Shown here: positions 42,703-52,237 of the stretch, piece after piece
Layout of the letters: each line of letters begins with the position of its first letter
How positions within the stretch are numbered: position 1 is the first letter of the stretch
DNA from: Natronosalvus sp042663485
GTDB taxonomy: Archaea; Halobacteriota; Halobacteria; Halobacteriales; Natrialbaceae
Length of the DNA stretch: 64,000 bases
NCBI GenBank assembly: GCA_042663485.1
Contig: JBHTAF010000002.1
Direction: 5' to 3' (one strand)
Notes under the pieces: model-generated
What the model was told of the DNA's origin: nothing
What the model saw: only the letters and a program-made list of their open reading frames with translations
The model's database searches: none
Made by a program: the position numbers and the translations under genes

Positions 42703-43362
42703 ATGGGCTTCGTAGCACACGTTTCACTGTCACATCCGGATCTCGTTCTCGCACCCACGATCCGGGCAAAACCGGATGTGACGATACGATACGAGTACGG
42801 TGTCGTGACCGACGGGGGTGAGCGGTGCTTCGTCTCGGTGTTTGGCGACGACCTCGAGCGGGTCGAGGCGACAATGGCCGACGACCACACCATTTCGAAT
42901 CCGACCCGGGTGGCCACGTTCGAAGGACGAGCGATTTACCAGCTAGCCATCGATACGAACCTCGAAATCGTCCCGTATCGATGTGCCGCCAGAGGTGTTT
43001 TCGTGTTCGAGACGATCAGCAACGAGAACGGGTGGACGGTCCGTATACACGTTCCAGACCGGGAGGCATTATCGGCGTTTCGCGAGTACTGTCGATCCTG
43101 GTCGATCACGTTCCGGGTCAATCGATTGTCCCAGTCGACGGCCGAGGACGACGACGATACCTACTTTCTCACGGAACAGCAACACGAGATTCTCTCGAAA
43201 GCATACTACTCGGGATACTTTGAAATCCCACGTCGTGCCTCCCAGAACGATCTGGCGAACCAGCTCGGAATCTCGACGTCAGCGGTCTCTCAGCGGATTC
43301 GCCGTGCCGTCGCCGAGCTCATCGAGTCGACCCTCGAGAACGATCGAACGCCCGACCGCTGA
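42703..43362 (+). CDS. HTH_10 (bacterio-opsin activator-type) regulator
   Basis: This 219-residue protein starts MGFVAHVSLSHPDLVLAPTI, a typical start for this haloarchaeal group. It has an N-terminal sensor-like domain (1-150) and a C-terminal HTH_10 domain: LTEQQHEILSKAYYSGYFEIPRRASQNDLANQLGISTSAVSQRIRRAVAELI. Bat-like regulators of this kind switch genes in response to oxygen, light or other signals; this one lacks a recognisable GAF or PAS domain. It is well placed to control the surface-glycan genes downstream. Confidence 0.88.
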   Translation: MGFVAHVSLSHPDLVLAPTIRAKPDVTIRYEYGVVTDGGERCFVSVFGDDLERVEATMADDHTISNPTRVATFEGRAIYQLAIDTNLEIVPYRCAARGVFVFETISNENGWTVRIHVPDREALSAFREYCRSWSITFRVNRLSQSTAEDDDDTYFLTEQQHEILSKAYYSGYFEIPRRASQNDLANQLGISTSAVSQRIRRAVAELIESTLENDRTPDR

Positions 43363-43843
43363 GTCACGAACCGACTTCCTCGCCCGCTAACTACGCTCAT
43401 TGCCTCGATCGACCCGGTGATGCGGTGTCACGATTTCCGCCTTCGGTTCCAGTATTAGCGATTCTCGGTACCTGAGAACGTGCCCGTTCGTGAGCGACGC
43501 GCGTGTCTGACCGTATCTGACCGTTCCACGGGTTTCGAGCGCAGGACTGCAACTCACCCGCCCGCTGCAAGTCGGTGGGATTGGGTGGGACGGCGGGGCG
43601 GTTCACGGTTGGTAGACGTTCCCACTCGGTGGCGGCAGTGATTCGACAGTCTTCATTCCTGAAACAGAATACTGGCCATAGAAGACCCCAAAACACCGTT
43701 TCGGGCCATGTTGCATTTAGCAAAACAGTCATAATACGGAATTTCCAGGGTTATCACTCTGATAATCCGACCCGTCTTAAAGGCTGGATATCCGAATCCA
43801 TAGATATTGGCCCGGGACGTTACTCTAAACAAAGTGAATATCA
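43363..43843. other. Upstream region of the beta-helix gene with shared blocks
   Basis: No gene is accepted in 480 bases. The last 150 bases are AT-rich and hold, in order, CACCGTT, GGCCATG (43704-43710), TAGCAAAACAGT (43718-43729) and TTCCAGG (43743-43749), then the inverted repeat TTATCA-ctc-TGATAA (43751-43765). The same four blocks occur in the same order upstream of the DUF1616 gene near 57350-57421. Confidence 0.55.
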
Positions 43844-45484
43844 ATGGCGAAACGAAGCGGTGCAAAATATTCGGGTGCTCAACCTTCGGATTTCCAAAAC
43901 GAATCCCAGGTAGGAGACGAACAGAACTCATCGAACAACAACGGCCGATCGCGGCGAGCATTTATGGGTGGTGTCGCCGCTGCCGGTGTTTCTCTCGTGG
44001 GAATGGCCACGAGTGCCAGTGCGGCTTCGGGTTCGTACACACAGTACGACGGCGAGTACCGACACGTCGTCAACGTCGTCGAAGCCGGCGCCGACAACAC
44101 CGGAAACAAATCGATCACTCCGGTGCTCAGGAACCTTCGGAACGACAACACGCTGTTTTACTTCCCACCGGGGCGGTACTACATGGACAGCCAGCTCCGG
44201 TTTACCGGCTTCGACAACGTCGCCTTCATCGGTAACGACGCGACGCTCGTCCCCGCGAACTACTACAACTTCGAGGGGCCGCGCTACCGGCTCTTCCGTC
44301 TCGGCGTCGGCTACAGACCAGGACGCCGTCTACGTTTCGAGGGGTTCGACGTCGACCAGACGGCCCCCGACACCGGAATTCGCGTCATCGAGGCTCACGT
44401 CTCCGACCATCTCGAGGTGCGCGACATCAACATCGAGGGTCAGCACGACAGCGGAACGTGGGGACCGGGCCTGTTCAACGTCACCAGTTCGAGCGGCTAC
44501 GGCATCGTCGAACGCTTCCGCGCCCCCCACGGTGGCGAGTGGATCGACAACACCCCGACGGCCGGCGAGCGATGGCGCGGTCCGACCGGCATCATTGCGA
44601 ACCAGAACGCCGGCACCCTCGAGTTCAAACACTGCACGCTCGGCGCCTTCCCTGACAACGGTCTCTACGCGGCCGGCGGAAGCGGGAAGATAATCGTCAG
44701 CGGCGGCACCTACCGGAACAGTAACGGCGCGAATCTCCGCATCGGCGGTAACGGCAGTGAGATCAACTGGCCGACGGTAAGAATCGACGACACCCGTCCG
44801 GAAGACGCGGCTCAGCGCGGGATTCGAATCGAGAACGGCAAGAACCTGCGTATCAAGGGAGCGGCCGTCGAAGTGACCTCGCCGATGCCGACCAGCCACG
44901 CAATCTCGGCGATGAGCACGTGTGACAGCGCTCGAATCGAGCGCGTTCGCATTGACATGCAGGGCAACGACGTCAATCACGGCATTGTCGTCTCCCCTAA
45001 CTGCGGGGAGGTCACAATCGTGGATACGAAGATCAACCACGAAACGGCCGGCGGCTACCCGGTGTGGATCCGCAACACGAGCGCGACCGACCGCGTTCTC
45101 GCCGAATACCTCACGATCACCGGCAAGGCAGGTGACGCCTCCGGATTCCGCGACGCCATCCGCGTCGAGCGAGACAACTGCCGGTTCAACGCGACCGAGG
45201 TTGACCAGTCCAGTCGGCGTGGTGCTAGCCGAAACGGGATCACGTCGACCGCCGACGACCTGACGGTCTGGAAGAGCACCCTTCGCGCGAGCAAGTACCC
45301 CTACGTTGACCTCGGAGACGACAATCTCGTTATGTCTTCCGACCTCGAATCGACCGGCGGCAAACAGGCGGCCTGCCTGTACGATTCGGTGGACGGCGTC
45401 TCGTTCAAGTACAACCGTCTCGTCAACGGCATCCGCGACTTCGGTGCGAGTAACGTCTACACCTACTCGAACACGTCGTCCTGA
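43844..45484 (+). CDS. Tat-exported right-handed beta-helix protein (pectate-lyase-like)
   Basis: This 546-residue protein has a hydrophilic 34-residue lead, a twin-arginine signal (RSRRAFMGGVAAAGVSLVGM) with a cleavage-type ATSASAA, and a mature part made of parallel beta-helix turns: FEGFDVDQT, LEVRDINIEG, LEFKHCTLG, RIERVRIDMQG, VTIVDTKINHE, CRFNATEVDQSS. Such folds occur in polysaccharide lyases, epimerases and glycosidases. No catalytic set is certain. No lipobox is seen, so it is probably secreted or bound to the surface. It lies next to the flippase gene, which suggests action on the exported glycan. Confidence 0.8.
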   Translation: MAKRSGAKYSGAQPSDFQNESQVGDEQNSSNNNGRSRRAFMGGVAAAGVSLVGMATSASAASGSYTQYDGEYRHVVNVVEAGADNTGNKSITPVLRNLRNDNTLFYFPPGRYYMDSQLRFTGFDNVAFIGNDATLVPANYYNFEGPRYRLFRLGVGYRPGRRLRFEGFDVDQTAPDTGIRVIEAHVSDHLEVRDINIEGQHDSGTWGPGLFNVTSSSGYGIVERFRAPHGGEWIDNTPTAGERWRGPTGIIANQNAGTLEFKHCTLGAFPDNGLYAAGGSGKIIVSGGTYRNSNGANLRIGGNGSEINWPTVRIDDTRPEDAAQRGIRIENGKNLRIKGAAVEVTSPMPTSHAISAMSTCDSARIERVRIDMQGNDVNHGIVVSPNCGEVTIVDTKINHETAGGYPVWIRNTSATDRVLAEYLTITGKAGDASGFRDAIRVERDNCRFNATEVDQSSRRGASRNGITSTADDLTVWKSTLRASKYPYVDLGDDNLVMSSDLESTGGKQAACLYDSVDGVSFKYNRLVNGIRDFGASNVYTYSNTSS

Positions 45485-45643
45485 ACGCCCGACGGTAGCC
45501 CGACGAAGGCGCACTAGTCGCGGTCGACGCTACTTAGTCCCCCTATAATAACACGCTGTCAAGCCGTTCGTCCACCCAGTGACCGTGTCGGATATCGATC
45601 GAAGTAGGGTGGTGGAACCAGGTTTCGGGTTCCGAAGACAGCC

Positions 45644-47278
45644 ATGAACCGGAGTATTGCCAGCGGTGTCCTCTCGGTCGTCAGCGCCAAAGTCGTCGTT
45701 CTCGTGGTGACGGCCATTTCGACCCCGCTTCTGTACCGACTGCTCGGGGTCTCTCAGTTCGGCGAGTACTCGTTCCTGCTCTCGGTGTTCGCCATCTACA
45801 TGATCTTCGTGAGCTCCGGAATTACCGACGGCGTTCGAAAGTTCCTCGCCGAGGATCGAGGTGCCGAAAACTGGGAGGCACACGTCGTCAGTTTCTACTT
45901 TCGGCTCGCGGTCGTGTTCGCTCTCGTGGGCGCTGCACTCATGATCGTCGCCGCGAGATTCGGGCTCGTCGCGGCAGCGTTCGGCGAGCGGTTCGTTCCG
46001 TACTTTTACGCGCTCGCCCTCCTCGTCATCACGGCCCAGTTCCGCGATTACGCCCGAAAGACGCTCATGGGATTCGGCCTCGAGCGCTACTCCGAACCCT
46101 TGAAGACCTTCGATACGATCGGGTTCGTTCTCGTCGCGATTCCGCTCGCAGCTCTCGGGTTCGGCGTGGCGGGGGCGCTCGCCGGCCACCTGATCGCGAG
46201 TCTGTCGGTCGGCCTCGCCGGACTGTACGTGATCAATCGACGACAGTCGCTATCGTGTGTGTTCACCTCACCGTCGTCGCGGTTTCCTCGACGCGAGATG
46301 CTCACGTTCAACTCGATGAGCATCGTCCTCGTCTTCCTCCTGATGTCGCTGTATCACGTCGACATCATCATGCTACAGCAATTCAGGGTCAGTTCGGAGG
46401 TCGGGAACTACAAAGCGGCGCTCACGCTCGCGGAGTTCCTCTGGTTCGTTCCACTCGCCTTGCAGACGGTATACGTTCACTCGACGTCGGAACTCTGGTC
46501 GCAAAACCGGTACCGGAAGATATCGTCGCTCGCCTCCCGAACGACCCGGTACACGTTCCTCCTGACGGCCGTCATGGCCATCGGCCTCGCCGCGCTGGCA
46601 GACGTCGCCGTACCGCTCTACTTCGGGTCGGACGCGGAACCCGCCGTCGAACCGCTCATACTCCTGTTGCCCGGTGCACTCGGATTCGCACTCGCACGCC
46701 CGGTTCTCGCGATTTCACAGGGGAACGGACAGCTCCGGTATCCCGTCGCTGCGACCGGCGTCGCTGCCGGGATCAACGTCGTCCTCAACTTCCTGTTGAT
46801 CCCCAGATTTGGCATGCACGGCGCGGCGGTCGCCACGAGCATCGGGTACGGCTCGATGTTCGCCTTCCACGTCCTGAGCGCTCGAACGATCGGATTCAAC
46901 CCGCTCTCGGACGCGCGACTCAGCCAGGCGATGGCTACGGCTGGGCTCGCAGGGCTGCCGATCTTCGCGCTCGCAACCGCCATCCAGAACCCGTGGCTCG
47001 CGCTCGTCGTGGTTCCGCCGGTCGGACTCGCCATCTTCCTCGGATTCGCGATCCTGCTCGGTGCACTCGATCCTGCCGAACCGTTCGAAATTCTCGCGAT
47101 CGCGCCAGATCCGATCGGGTCCGTCGCGAGCAAGGTCTGTCGGCACCTCCAGGCAACGGGAGGCGATTCGCCGGTCGCGATGGGACAGAGCCTGCTCGTC
47201 GCGATCGGGCTATCGCTGCTAGTTTCTGGGCTCGTTCTCAGCCTGGTCGGTCCGGGGATTGGAATGACTCACCCCTGA
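45644..47278 (+). CDS. Oligosaccharide flippase (Wzx/MOP superfamily)
   Basis: This 544-residue protein has about 14 hydrophobic helices. The N-terminus (IASGVLSVVSAKVVVLVVTAISTPLLYRLLGVSQFGEYSFLLSV) and the central FNSMSIVLVFLLMSLYHVDIIMLQQF are typical of polysaccharide biosynthesis exporters. Such proteins flip lipid-linked sugar units across the membrane. In haloarchaea they belong to N-glycan or exopolysaccharide loci. The upstream promoter area contains CCCTATAATAAC near 45539-45550. Confidence 0.88.
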   Translation: MNRSIASGVLSVVSAKVVVLVVTAISTPLLYRLLGVSQFGEYSFLLSVFAIYMIFVSSGITDGVRKFLAEDRGAENWEAHVVSFYFRLAVVFALVGAALMIVAARFGLVAAAFGERFVPYFYALALLVITAQFRDYARKTLMGFGLERYSEPLKTFDTIGFVLVAIPLAALGFGVAGALAGHLIASLSVGLAGLYVINRRQSLSCVFTSPSSRFPRREMLTFNSMSIVLVFLLMSLYHVDIIMLQQFRVSSEVGNYKAALTLAEFLWFVPLALQTVYVHSTSELWSQNRYRKISSLASRTTRYTFLLTAVMAIGLAALADVAVPLYFGSDAEPAVEPLILLLPGALGFALARPVLAISQGNGQLRYPVAATGVAAGINVVLNFLLIPRFGMHGAAVATSIGYGSMFAFHVLSARTIGFNPLSDARLSQAMATAGLAGLPIFALATAIQNPWLALVVVPPVGLAIFLGFAILLGALDPAEPFEILAIAPDPIGSVASKVCRHLQATGGDSPVAMGQSLLVAIGLSLLVSGLVLSLVGPGIGMTHP

Positions 47279-47514
47279 ACGGTGGACGCTCACGGGGCTA
47301 CGACCGTAGTCTGGCCAACAGACACGAATATTTTTGGAGGAAGGGTTTACAGGAGGGACGTTCCTAGTTTCCACAATGGATCTTCGGCCGAAGTTGTTGT
47401 GGTGTTCGTGATTGACGAGAACGACGACCGAGACGCAACAGGGGCGGCGACTGGCGGGCTGGGACGGTGGGGAATCTCGGATAGCCGTAGACGTATCATC
47501 GAGAAGAGACTGCA

Positions 47515-47964
47515 ATGAACGCAACTAGGAACGAACACACCGACGTGCTGCTGATCGAAGACAATCCTGGCGATATCCGCCTGATAGAGGAAGCCTTCAG
47601 GGCACACAGCGAGGACGTGACGCTCTCCGTCGTCCACGACGGTATCGCGGCGCTCGACTTCCTTTTCCAGCGCGGAGAGTACGCCGACAGTCCCACACCA
47701 GCCCTCGTCTTGCTCGACCTCAACCTCCCGCGAAAGAACGGCGACGAGATCCTCGAGGAGATGAAGAACGAACCGACGCTTCGTCGGATTCCGGTCGTCG
47801 TACTCACCAGTTCACAGGCGCGCGAGGACGTGCTGCGGACGTACGACAAGTGTGCGAACGCGTTCCTCACGAAGCCAGTCGACCCCGACGCATTCCTCGA
47901 GATTATCGAGTCGGTCAGGGAGTTCTGGCTGTCGACTGCCAGACTCCCCGACACTCGAGGGTGA
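47515..47964 (+). CDS. Stand-alone response regulator receiver domain
   Basis: This 149-residue CheY-like protein has acidic pocket E15-D16 in LLIEDNPGD, phospho-acceptor Asp68 in VLLDLNLPRKNG, the switch Thr-Ser in VVLTSSQ and conserved Lys in FLTKPVD. The insertion FLFQRGEYADSP is typical of the Rcp1-like branch paired with phytochrome or hybrid kinases. There is no output domain, and no histidine kinase is encoded in the window, so its partner is elsewhere. Confidence 0.92.
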   Translation: MNATRNEHTDVLLIEDNPGDIRLIEEAFRAHSEDVTLSVVHDGIAALDFLFQRGEYADSPTPALVLLDLNLPRKNGDEILEEMKNEPTLRRIPVVVLTSSQAREDVLRTYDKCANAFLTKPVDPDAFLEIIESVREFWLSTARLPDTRG

Positions 47965-48186
47965 ACGTGGCAGTTACTCGATCCAGTGTTCGAGGTGTTC
48001 GCGCTCGAGTACGAACGTGGGTGCGAACGCGACCGCGAACACGTTGAAAAGCGTCGCGAAAAGCACGGGCGGCGAGTCGATTTCGGTCACCAGAGGGCTC
48101 GTGGTCGAGGTCCGAGATCACGCTTTCAGTCGGCGGTCGGCGGTCGACGCTTCGATCCGATCACGGACGGCAATCCGTACGTCCAA

Positions 48187-49488
48187 TCACGCGCCACCGG
48201 CCAGCGCCGAGGCCGTCACGACCTGGACGTCGGCCGAATCGACGTACTCGAGCAGGTCGACGAACGCGTCCTCGGACATCCCGTCGGAACCGCCGATCTC
48301 CTCGAAGCGGATCACGGCGAGTTGACCGTACTGGTCGGCGTAGTCGACGTACTGGGTCACTTCCGAACCAGCCGTCCCCGAGAACGTACCGACGTTGTGC
48401 GGGTCGGTGAGCGGAAGTCCGTTCGGGCCGCCCCCGTAGCGGAACGCCACGTCGTAGTGTTCCTGAACCAGGTCGTAGGTATTCGGTCCCATGATGTTCC
48501 GCGGCGTGACGAAGTAGTTGGCACCGTCTTCGAACCCGCGGTGTTCGAGGAACTTATTCGTCCGTTCCATCGTGCCCTCCTGTTGCTCGCGCGTAAACTC
48601 GTTGAGGTTTCTGGAACCGGTTCGCGGGCGAGCGGCCATGTCCCAGCCGGCGTCACCGAGGTCCTGCATCTGATCGTGCGTGAGGCGTCCGGTCTCGCCG
48701 ACTGCTTCGGGGATGACAGCCTCGACACCAGCGAAGCCGAACGACTCCATGTGCTCGAAAGCGGTTGCGTGGTGGGACTCGAGGGTGCCGTCGAAGAGGA
48801 ACAGCACCGATCCCTGGCCTGAGCGCTCGGTCACGCGAAGGTCGTCGATCGCAAAGTCGATCGGCCCCTCGTTCGAACCGCGCCGGTGAGCGATGACCCG
48901 GAATTCGCGGACGTCCGTGAGGTCGGGCGAGGTATCGACGTTCGTCGTCCCGAAGTCGACGCGAACCCAGCGGTCGACCGGTCCGGTGAGCACCCGACGC
49001 AACGTCACCTTGTTCCGCGCGTTCGGTGCGAGGACTTCCAGCGTGATCATCAACTGTTCTCGGCCCGAGTACTTGACGGCCATCGAGAAGGCCGCATCGG
49101 ACAGATCCATGCTCTCGGGGAGCATGAACGAGGAACCGGCGGACTCGTTACTCTCGCCTGCGTGCAGCCGGGCGGACTGCGATCCCGCGTAGGGGTCGTC
49201 GGTCGTCGCCTCGATGGAGCCACCGTTGAGCAACGTGGCCCAGTTGTCGAGGGACTCGAAGTCTTCGAGCGTCTCACCCGGAAGGTGGTCGAGTTCGCCG
49301 TTCGAGTTGTTCTGGGGGGACTCGGTCTCGTTACCGTTGCCGGTGTCAGAGCCGTCCGACGAGTTCGTCTCGCCGTCACTCGAGTCGGACGGAGACGAAT
49401 TCCCGTCGTTCGAGAGACAGCCCGCCAGTCCGAGTGCACCAACCGTCCCAGCAGTCCGAATGAACGATCGTCGATTTCGGTTCGTCAT
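48187..49488 (-). CDS. Exported deacetylase-like lipoprotein, probably inactive
   Basis: This 433-residue protein has a Tat signal (NRRSFIRTAGTVGALGLAGC) with lipobox, a Ser-Asp-Gly-Asn linker (to about residue 75), a jelly-roll carbohydrate-binding-like domain (about 80-215) and a C-terminal polysaccharide-deacetylase fold. It is a paralogue of the product at 52238-53611 over its full length. Where the paralogue has the NodB motifs SWDDGT and HSRMH, this one has LFDGT and GSRNL, losing one Asp and both zinc His. It is therefore likely a binding or structural protein rather than an enzyme. ATG 49488 precedes the signal peptide. Confidence 0.75.
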   Translation of the reverse strand: MTNRNRRSFIRTAGTVGALGLAGCLSNDGNSSPSDSSDGETNSSDGSDTGNGNETESPQNNSNGELDHLPGETLEDFESLDNWATLLNGGSIEATTDDPYAGSQSARLHAGESNESAGSSFMLPESMDLSDAAFSMAVKYSGREQLMITLEVLAPNARNKVTLRRVLTGPVDRWVRVDFGTTNVDTSPDLTDVREFRVIAHRRGSNEGPIDFAIDDLRVTERSGQGSVLFLFDGTLESHHATAFEHMESFGFAGVEAVIPEAVGETGRLTHDQMQDLGDAGWDMAARPRTGSRNLNEFTREQQEGTMERTNKFLEHRGFEDGANYFVTPRNIMGPNTYDLVQEHYDVAFRYGGGPNGLPLTDPHNVGTFSGTAGSEVTQYVDYADQYGQLAVIRFEEIGGSDGMSEDAFVDLLEYVDSADVQVVTASALAGGA

Positions 49489-49568
49489 CACCAGAGTGGT
49501 CAACACGTTGCACCTTTCTTATAGAGGTAATAGGTGGCTCGAGCGAAACACCTTATGTGGTGGAAATA

Positions 49569-49582
49569 CGCCGTATACGGCG
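49569..49582. promoter_or_regulatory. Perfect 14-bp palindrome between divergent genes
   Basis: CGCCGTATACGGCG lies between the deacetylase-like gene (start 49488, minus) and the glycosyltransferase gene (start 49629, plus), about 80 and 45 bases from the two start codons. It is well placed to be an operator acting on both promoters. Confidence 0.5.
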
Positions 49583-49628
49583 CTTATCCACTCGATAATA
49601 ATGGACGCGGGGTCGCTATTCGGGGTAG

Positions 49629-50630
49629 ATGCCACGCGTTAGCGTTATCATCCCGACGTACAATCGGGCCGGCTCGCTCGTGCGCGCGATCGACAGCGCG
49701 CTCGAGCAGACGATCGACGATCTCGAGGTCGTCGTCGTCGACGACGGCTCGACGGACAACACCGGACTGGTCCTCGCCGAGTACGACGACCCGCGGGTTC
49801 GTCCGGTCGTCCACGCGACGAACCAGGGGGCAAACGTCGCTCGCAACACCGGCATCGAGCACGCGCGCGGCGAGTACGTCGCGTTCCTCGACTCGGACGA
49901 CGAGTGGGATCCCACCAAACTCGAGAAGCAACTCGCAGCGATTGAGGACCGCGGCGACGACTGGATCGGGACCTACTGCGACACGGCGTTCGACCTCGAG
50001 GGGACCAGCGGTCGACTCCGAGGGGTCGCCGCGAGCCTCCTCTCGCGGACGGACGAGCAGCCGACGATGGAGGGCAACGACGACCTGATCGGCGAGATCC
50101 TGTCCGACGGCGTCCAGCCGGGAGCCGGCTCGACGCTGCTCGTTCGAACCGACGTCGCCCGCGAGATCGGGGGCTTCGACGAGGAACTTGATCGCTTCCA
50201 GGATCCCGAGTTCTGTCTCCGCGTCCTCGAGCAGGGGAAACTCGCGTACGTGGACGAAAAGCTGGTCGTCCGCGAGGAGACGGGGCACCCGCCAGCGGAC
50301 GTCGTCCGTCGAGCCGACCAGCAGTACCTCTCGAAACACGAGGACCTGGTCGATCGGTACGAGGTCGAGGGGTACGAGATTCGCTCGAGACACCAACTCG
50401 TCCTCGCGAAGCGGTACCTCGCGGAGGGGCGATTGCTCCGGGGGGCCTGGCACCTGCGAAAGGCCGCCGTCTCCGCCCGGCACTACCCCGGCCTCCTCTG
50501 GGCGACGGGATCTGGCGTCCGGCGACGGCCGCTTCCGGTCGTCGCCTCGCTCGCGCTGGTCTTCGTCGCCAGCACACTCGGCCGACGGACGCTCACGAAC
50601 CGCGTTCTCGATCGATCGTCGACGCGATAG
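49629..50630 (+). CDS. Family 2 glycosyltransferase
   Basis: This 333-residue GT-A fold enzyme has VSVIIPTYNRAGSLVRAIDSALEQT, VVVDDGSTDNT and the metal-binding FLDSDDEWDPTKL, then GAGSTLLVRTDVAREIGGFDEEL, DPEFCLRVL and a C-terminal hydrophobic stretch (about 300-318) that may anchor it to the membrane. It transfers a sugar from a nucleotide donor. Both donor and acceptor are unknown. It stands alone on its strand between two exported-protein genes. Confidence 0.9.
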   Translation: MPRVSVIIPTYNRAGSLVRAIDSALEQTIDDLEVVVVDDGSTDNTGLVLAEYDDPRVRPVVHATNQGANVARNTGIEHARGEYVAFLDSDDEWDPTKLEKQLAAIEDRGDDWIGTYCDTAFDLEGTSGRLRGVAASLLSRTDEQPTMEGNDDLIGEILSDGVQPGAGSTLLVRTDVAREIGGFDEELDRFQDPEFCLRVLEQGKLAYVDEKLVVREETGHPPADVVRRADQQYLSKHEDLVDRYEVEGYEIRSRHQLVLAKRYLAEGRLLRGAWHLRKAAVSARHYPGLLWATGSGVRRRPLPVVASLALVFVASTLGRRTLTNRVLDRSSTR

Positions 50631-50794
50631 CAGCTCGGAGACTCCAGACATTCTCACCTGTCGCTGACGGTCTCCGGTAATGTTTCATTATGTGAAAACA
50701 ATTGCCGAAAATAGGCCCCTCAAGGGGTCTCTCTCGCCCTTTCACCGTTATCGCCGAGATAGTAAAGCCAGTTCGAGCGCCAGTCCGGACTGGC

Positions 50795-52030
50795 ATGGAT
50801 CGAGGTTCAATCTCACGTCGATCGCTACTGACTGCTGCTGGCAGTTGCGCGCTGGCGAGTGCCGGCGTCGCGTACGCGAGCAGAGGTACCGCGAACGAGG
50901 GAAGCACAGCGGCCGACGGATCGGCCGTTTCTCGCGATACCTTTACCATCCTGTCCGGCACCGACCGGGAGACGACCGGATACGTCACGCAGGCGGAGGC
51001 AGACGGACCGACGGTTGTCGTTCTCGGCGGGATACACGGGAACGAGGTGGCCGGATACACGGCCGCCGGCAAGATCGCTGACTGGGAGATTACGGCCGGA
51101 ACGCTCGTGACGATCCCCGAAGTGAACGCCGCCGCGATCGAACGCGGCACGCGAACCGACGAGGAGGGCACCGACCTCAACCGGCAGTTTCCCGAGGGTG
51201 AGGAGCCACGAACCGACCTCGCTCGCGCGGTCTGGGACGTGCTCCTCGAGTACGAACCCGACGCCCTCATCGACCTTCACGAGTCGGTTGGGGTCTACAC
51301 CGGTGACGACGTCGACGGGGTCGGACAAGCGATTTTCCACTCGAGCGACGACGGGGCGGCGGCCGCCGCCGAGGAAGCGGCGGCCCTCGTCAACCAGGAC
51401 TACGTCGACGACGACCTCGCGTTCCAGACCGACGACTTCGCGGGGCCGGACGCCTCGCCGTCGGGTCTGGTCGCACACAAGGCGGCGCGCGAACTCGAAA
51501 TACCTGCCTTCCTGGTGGAGACGCTCTCGGTCGACGTCAGCCTCGAGACGCGCGTCCAGTGGCATCTGGCGATCGTCGAGTCGCTGGTCGGAGATGGGCT
51601 CTTCGCTGAGGACGAAGAGGGCGAAGGCGGCGAAGACGACGAAGACGACGAGACCGACGTCGAGGACCCGGACGTCGACGATCCGGAGGAACCCGAACCG
51701 GAGCCCGAACCCGAACCCGACGACCCCGACGCGGGCGAGCCGGGTCGTGATCCGGTCGCCGAAATCCGAACGACGCCCGAAGACGCGGCCGAGCGGACGC
51801 TCTCGGTCGACGATACCGTCGAACTCGACGCCTCCTGTTCGCGTGCGCCGGAGGGCGAGATCGTTCGCTACGAGTGGAGCGTCTACGACGAGGGCAGTTT
51901 CGACAAGACCGGACGAACGATCGACGTCACGATCAGCGGGGAGGGCGACCATCCAATCGTCCTCCGCGTCGAAGACGACGGCGGACGAACCGATACCGCG
52001 GAGATCACGCTCTCGGCGGGGAGTTCCTGA
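50795..52030 (+). CDS. Tat-exported M14-like zinc hydrolase fused to a PKD domain
   Basis: This 411-residue protein has a Tat signal (SRRSLLTAAGSCALASAGVAYA) and no lipobox Cys at the cleavage site. The catalytic domain (about 45-270) is of the succinylglutamate desuccinylase/aspartoacylase or M14 carboxypeptidase type: zinc ligands H-x-x-E in LGGIHGNEVAGY (about 80-83), His in DALIDLHES (about 160) and the catalytic Glu in FLVETLS (about 242). An acidic Pro-Glu-Asp linker (275-325) leads to a C-terminal PKD-like beta-sandwich (VELDASCSRAPEGEIVRYEWSV ...). It probably trims amide or peptide groups at the cell surface. Confidence 0.78.
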   Translation: MDRGSISRRSLLTAAGSCALASAGVAYASRGTANEGSTAADGSAVSRDTFTILSGTDRETTGYVTQAEADGPTVVVLGGIHGNEVAGYTAAGKIADWEITAGTLVTIPEVNAAAIERGTRTDEEGTDLNRQFPEGEEPRTDLARAVWDVLLEYEPDALIDLHESVGVYTGDDVDGVGQAIFHSSDDGAAAAAEEAAALVNQDYVDDDLAFQTDDFAGPDASPSGLVAHKAARELEIPAFLVETLSVDVSLETRVQWHLAIVESLVGDGLFAEDEEGEGGEDDEDDETDVEDPDVDDPEEPEPEPEPEPDDPDAGEPGRDPVAEIRTTPEDAAERTLSVDDTVELDASCSRAPEGEIVRYEWSVYDEGSFDKTGRTIDVTISGEGDHPIVLRVEDDGGRTDTAEITLSAGSS

Positions 52031-52237
52031 GTTCCACTCGAGGAAAGCGACTGGCTGCACCACCTCCGCTCGTGTGGTGAGGTGGCGCGGTCTGGCGCCT
52101 CGAGAGGGTCGTCCGGACGTGAGCACACTCGCTATCGATCAGGCTGTCTTACACGATATCTCTCGAAGGACTGGTACTCGCTCGAGTGTCGTCAAACGCT
52201 AACGACGAGACGAGTGACTCCTGGCGATTCGACCGAA

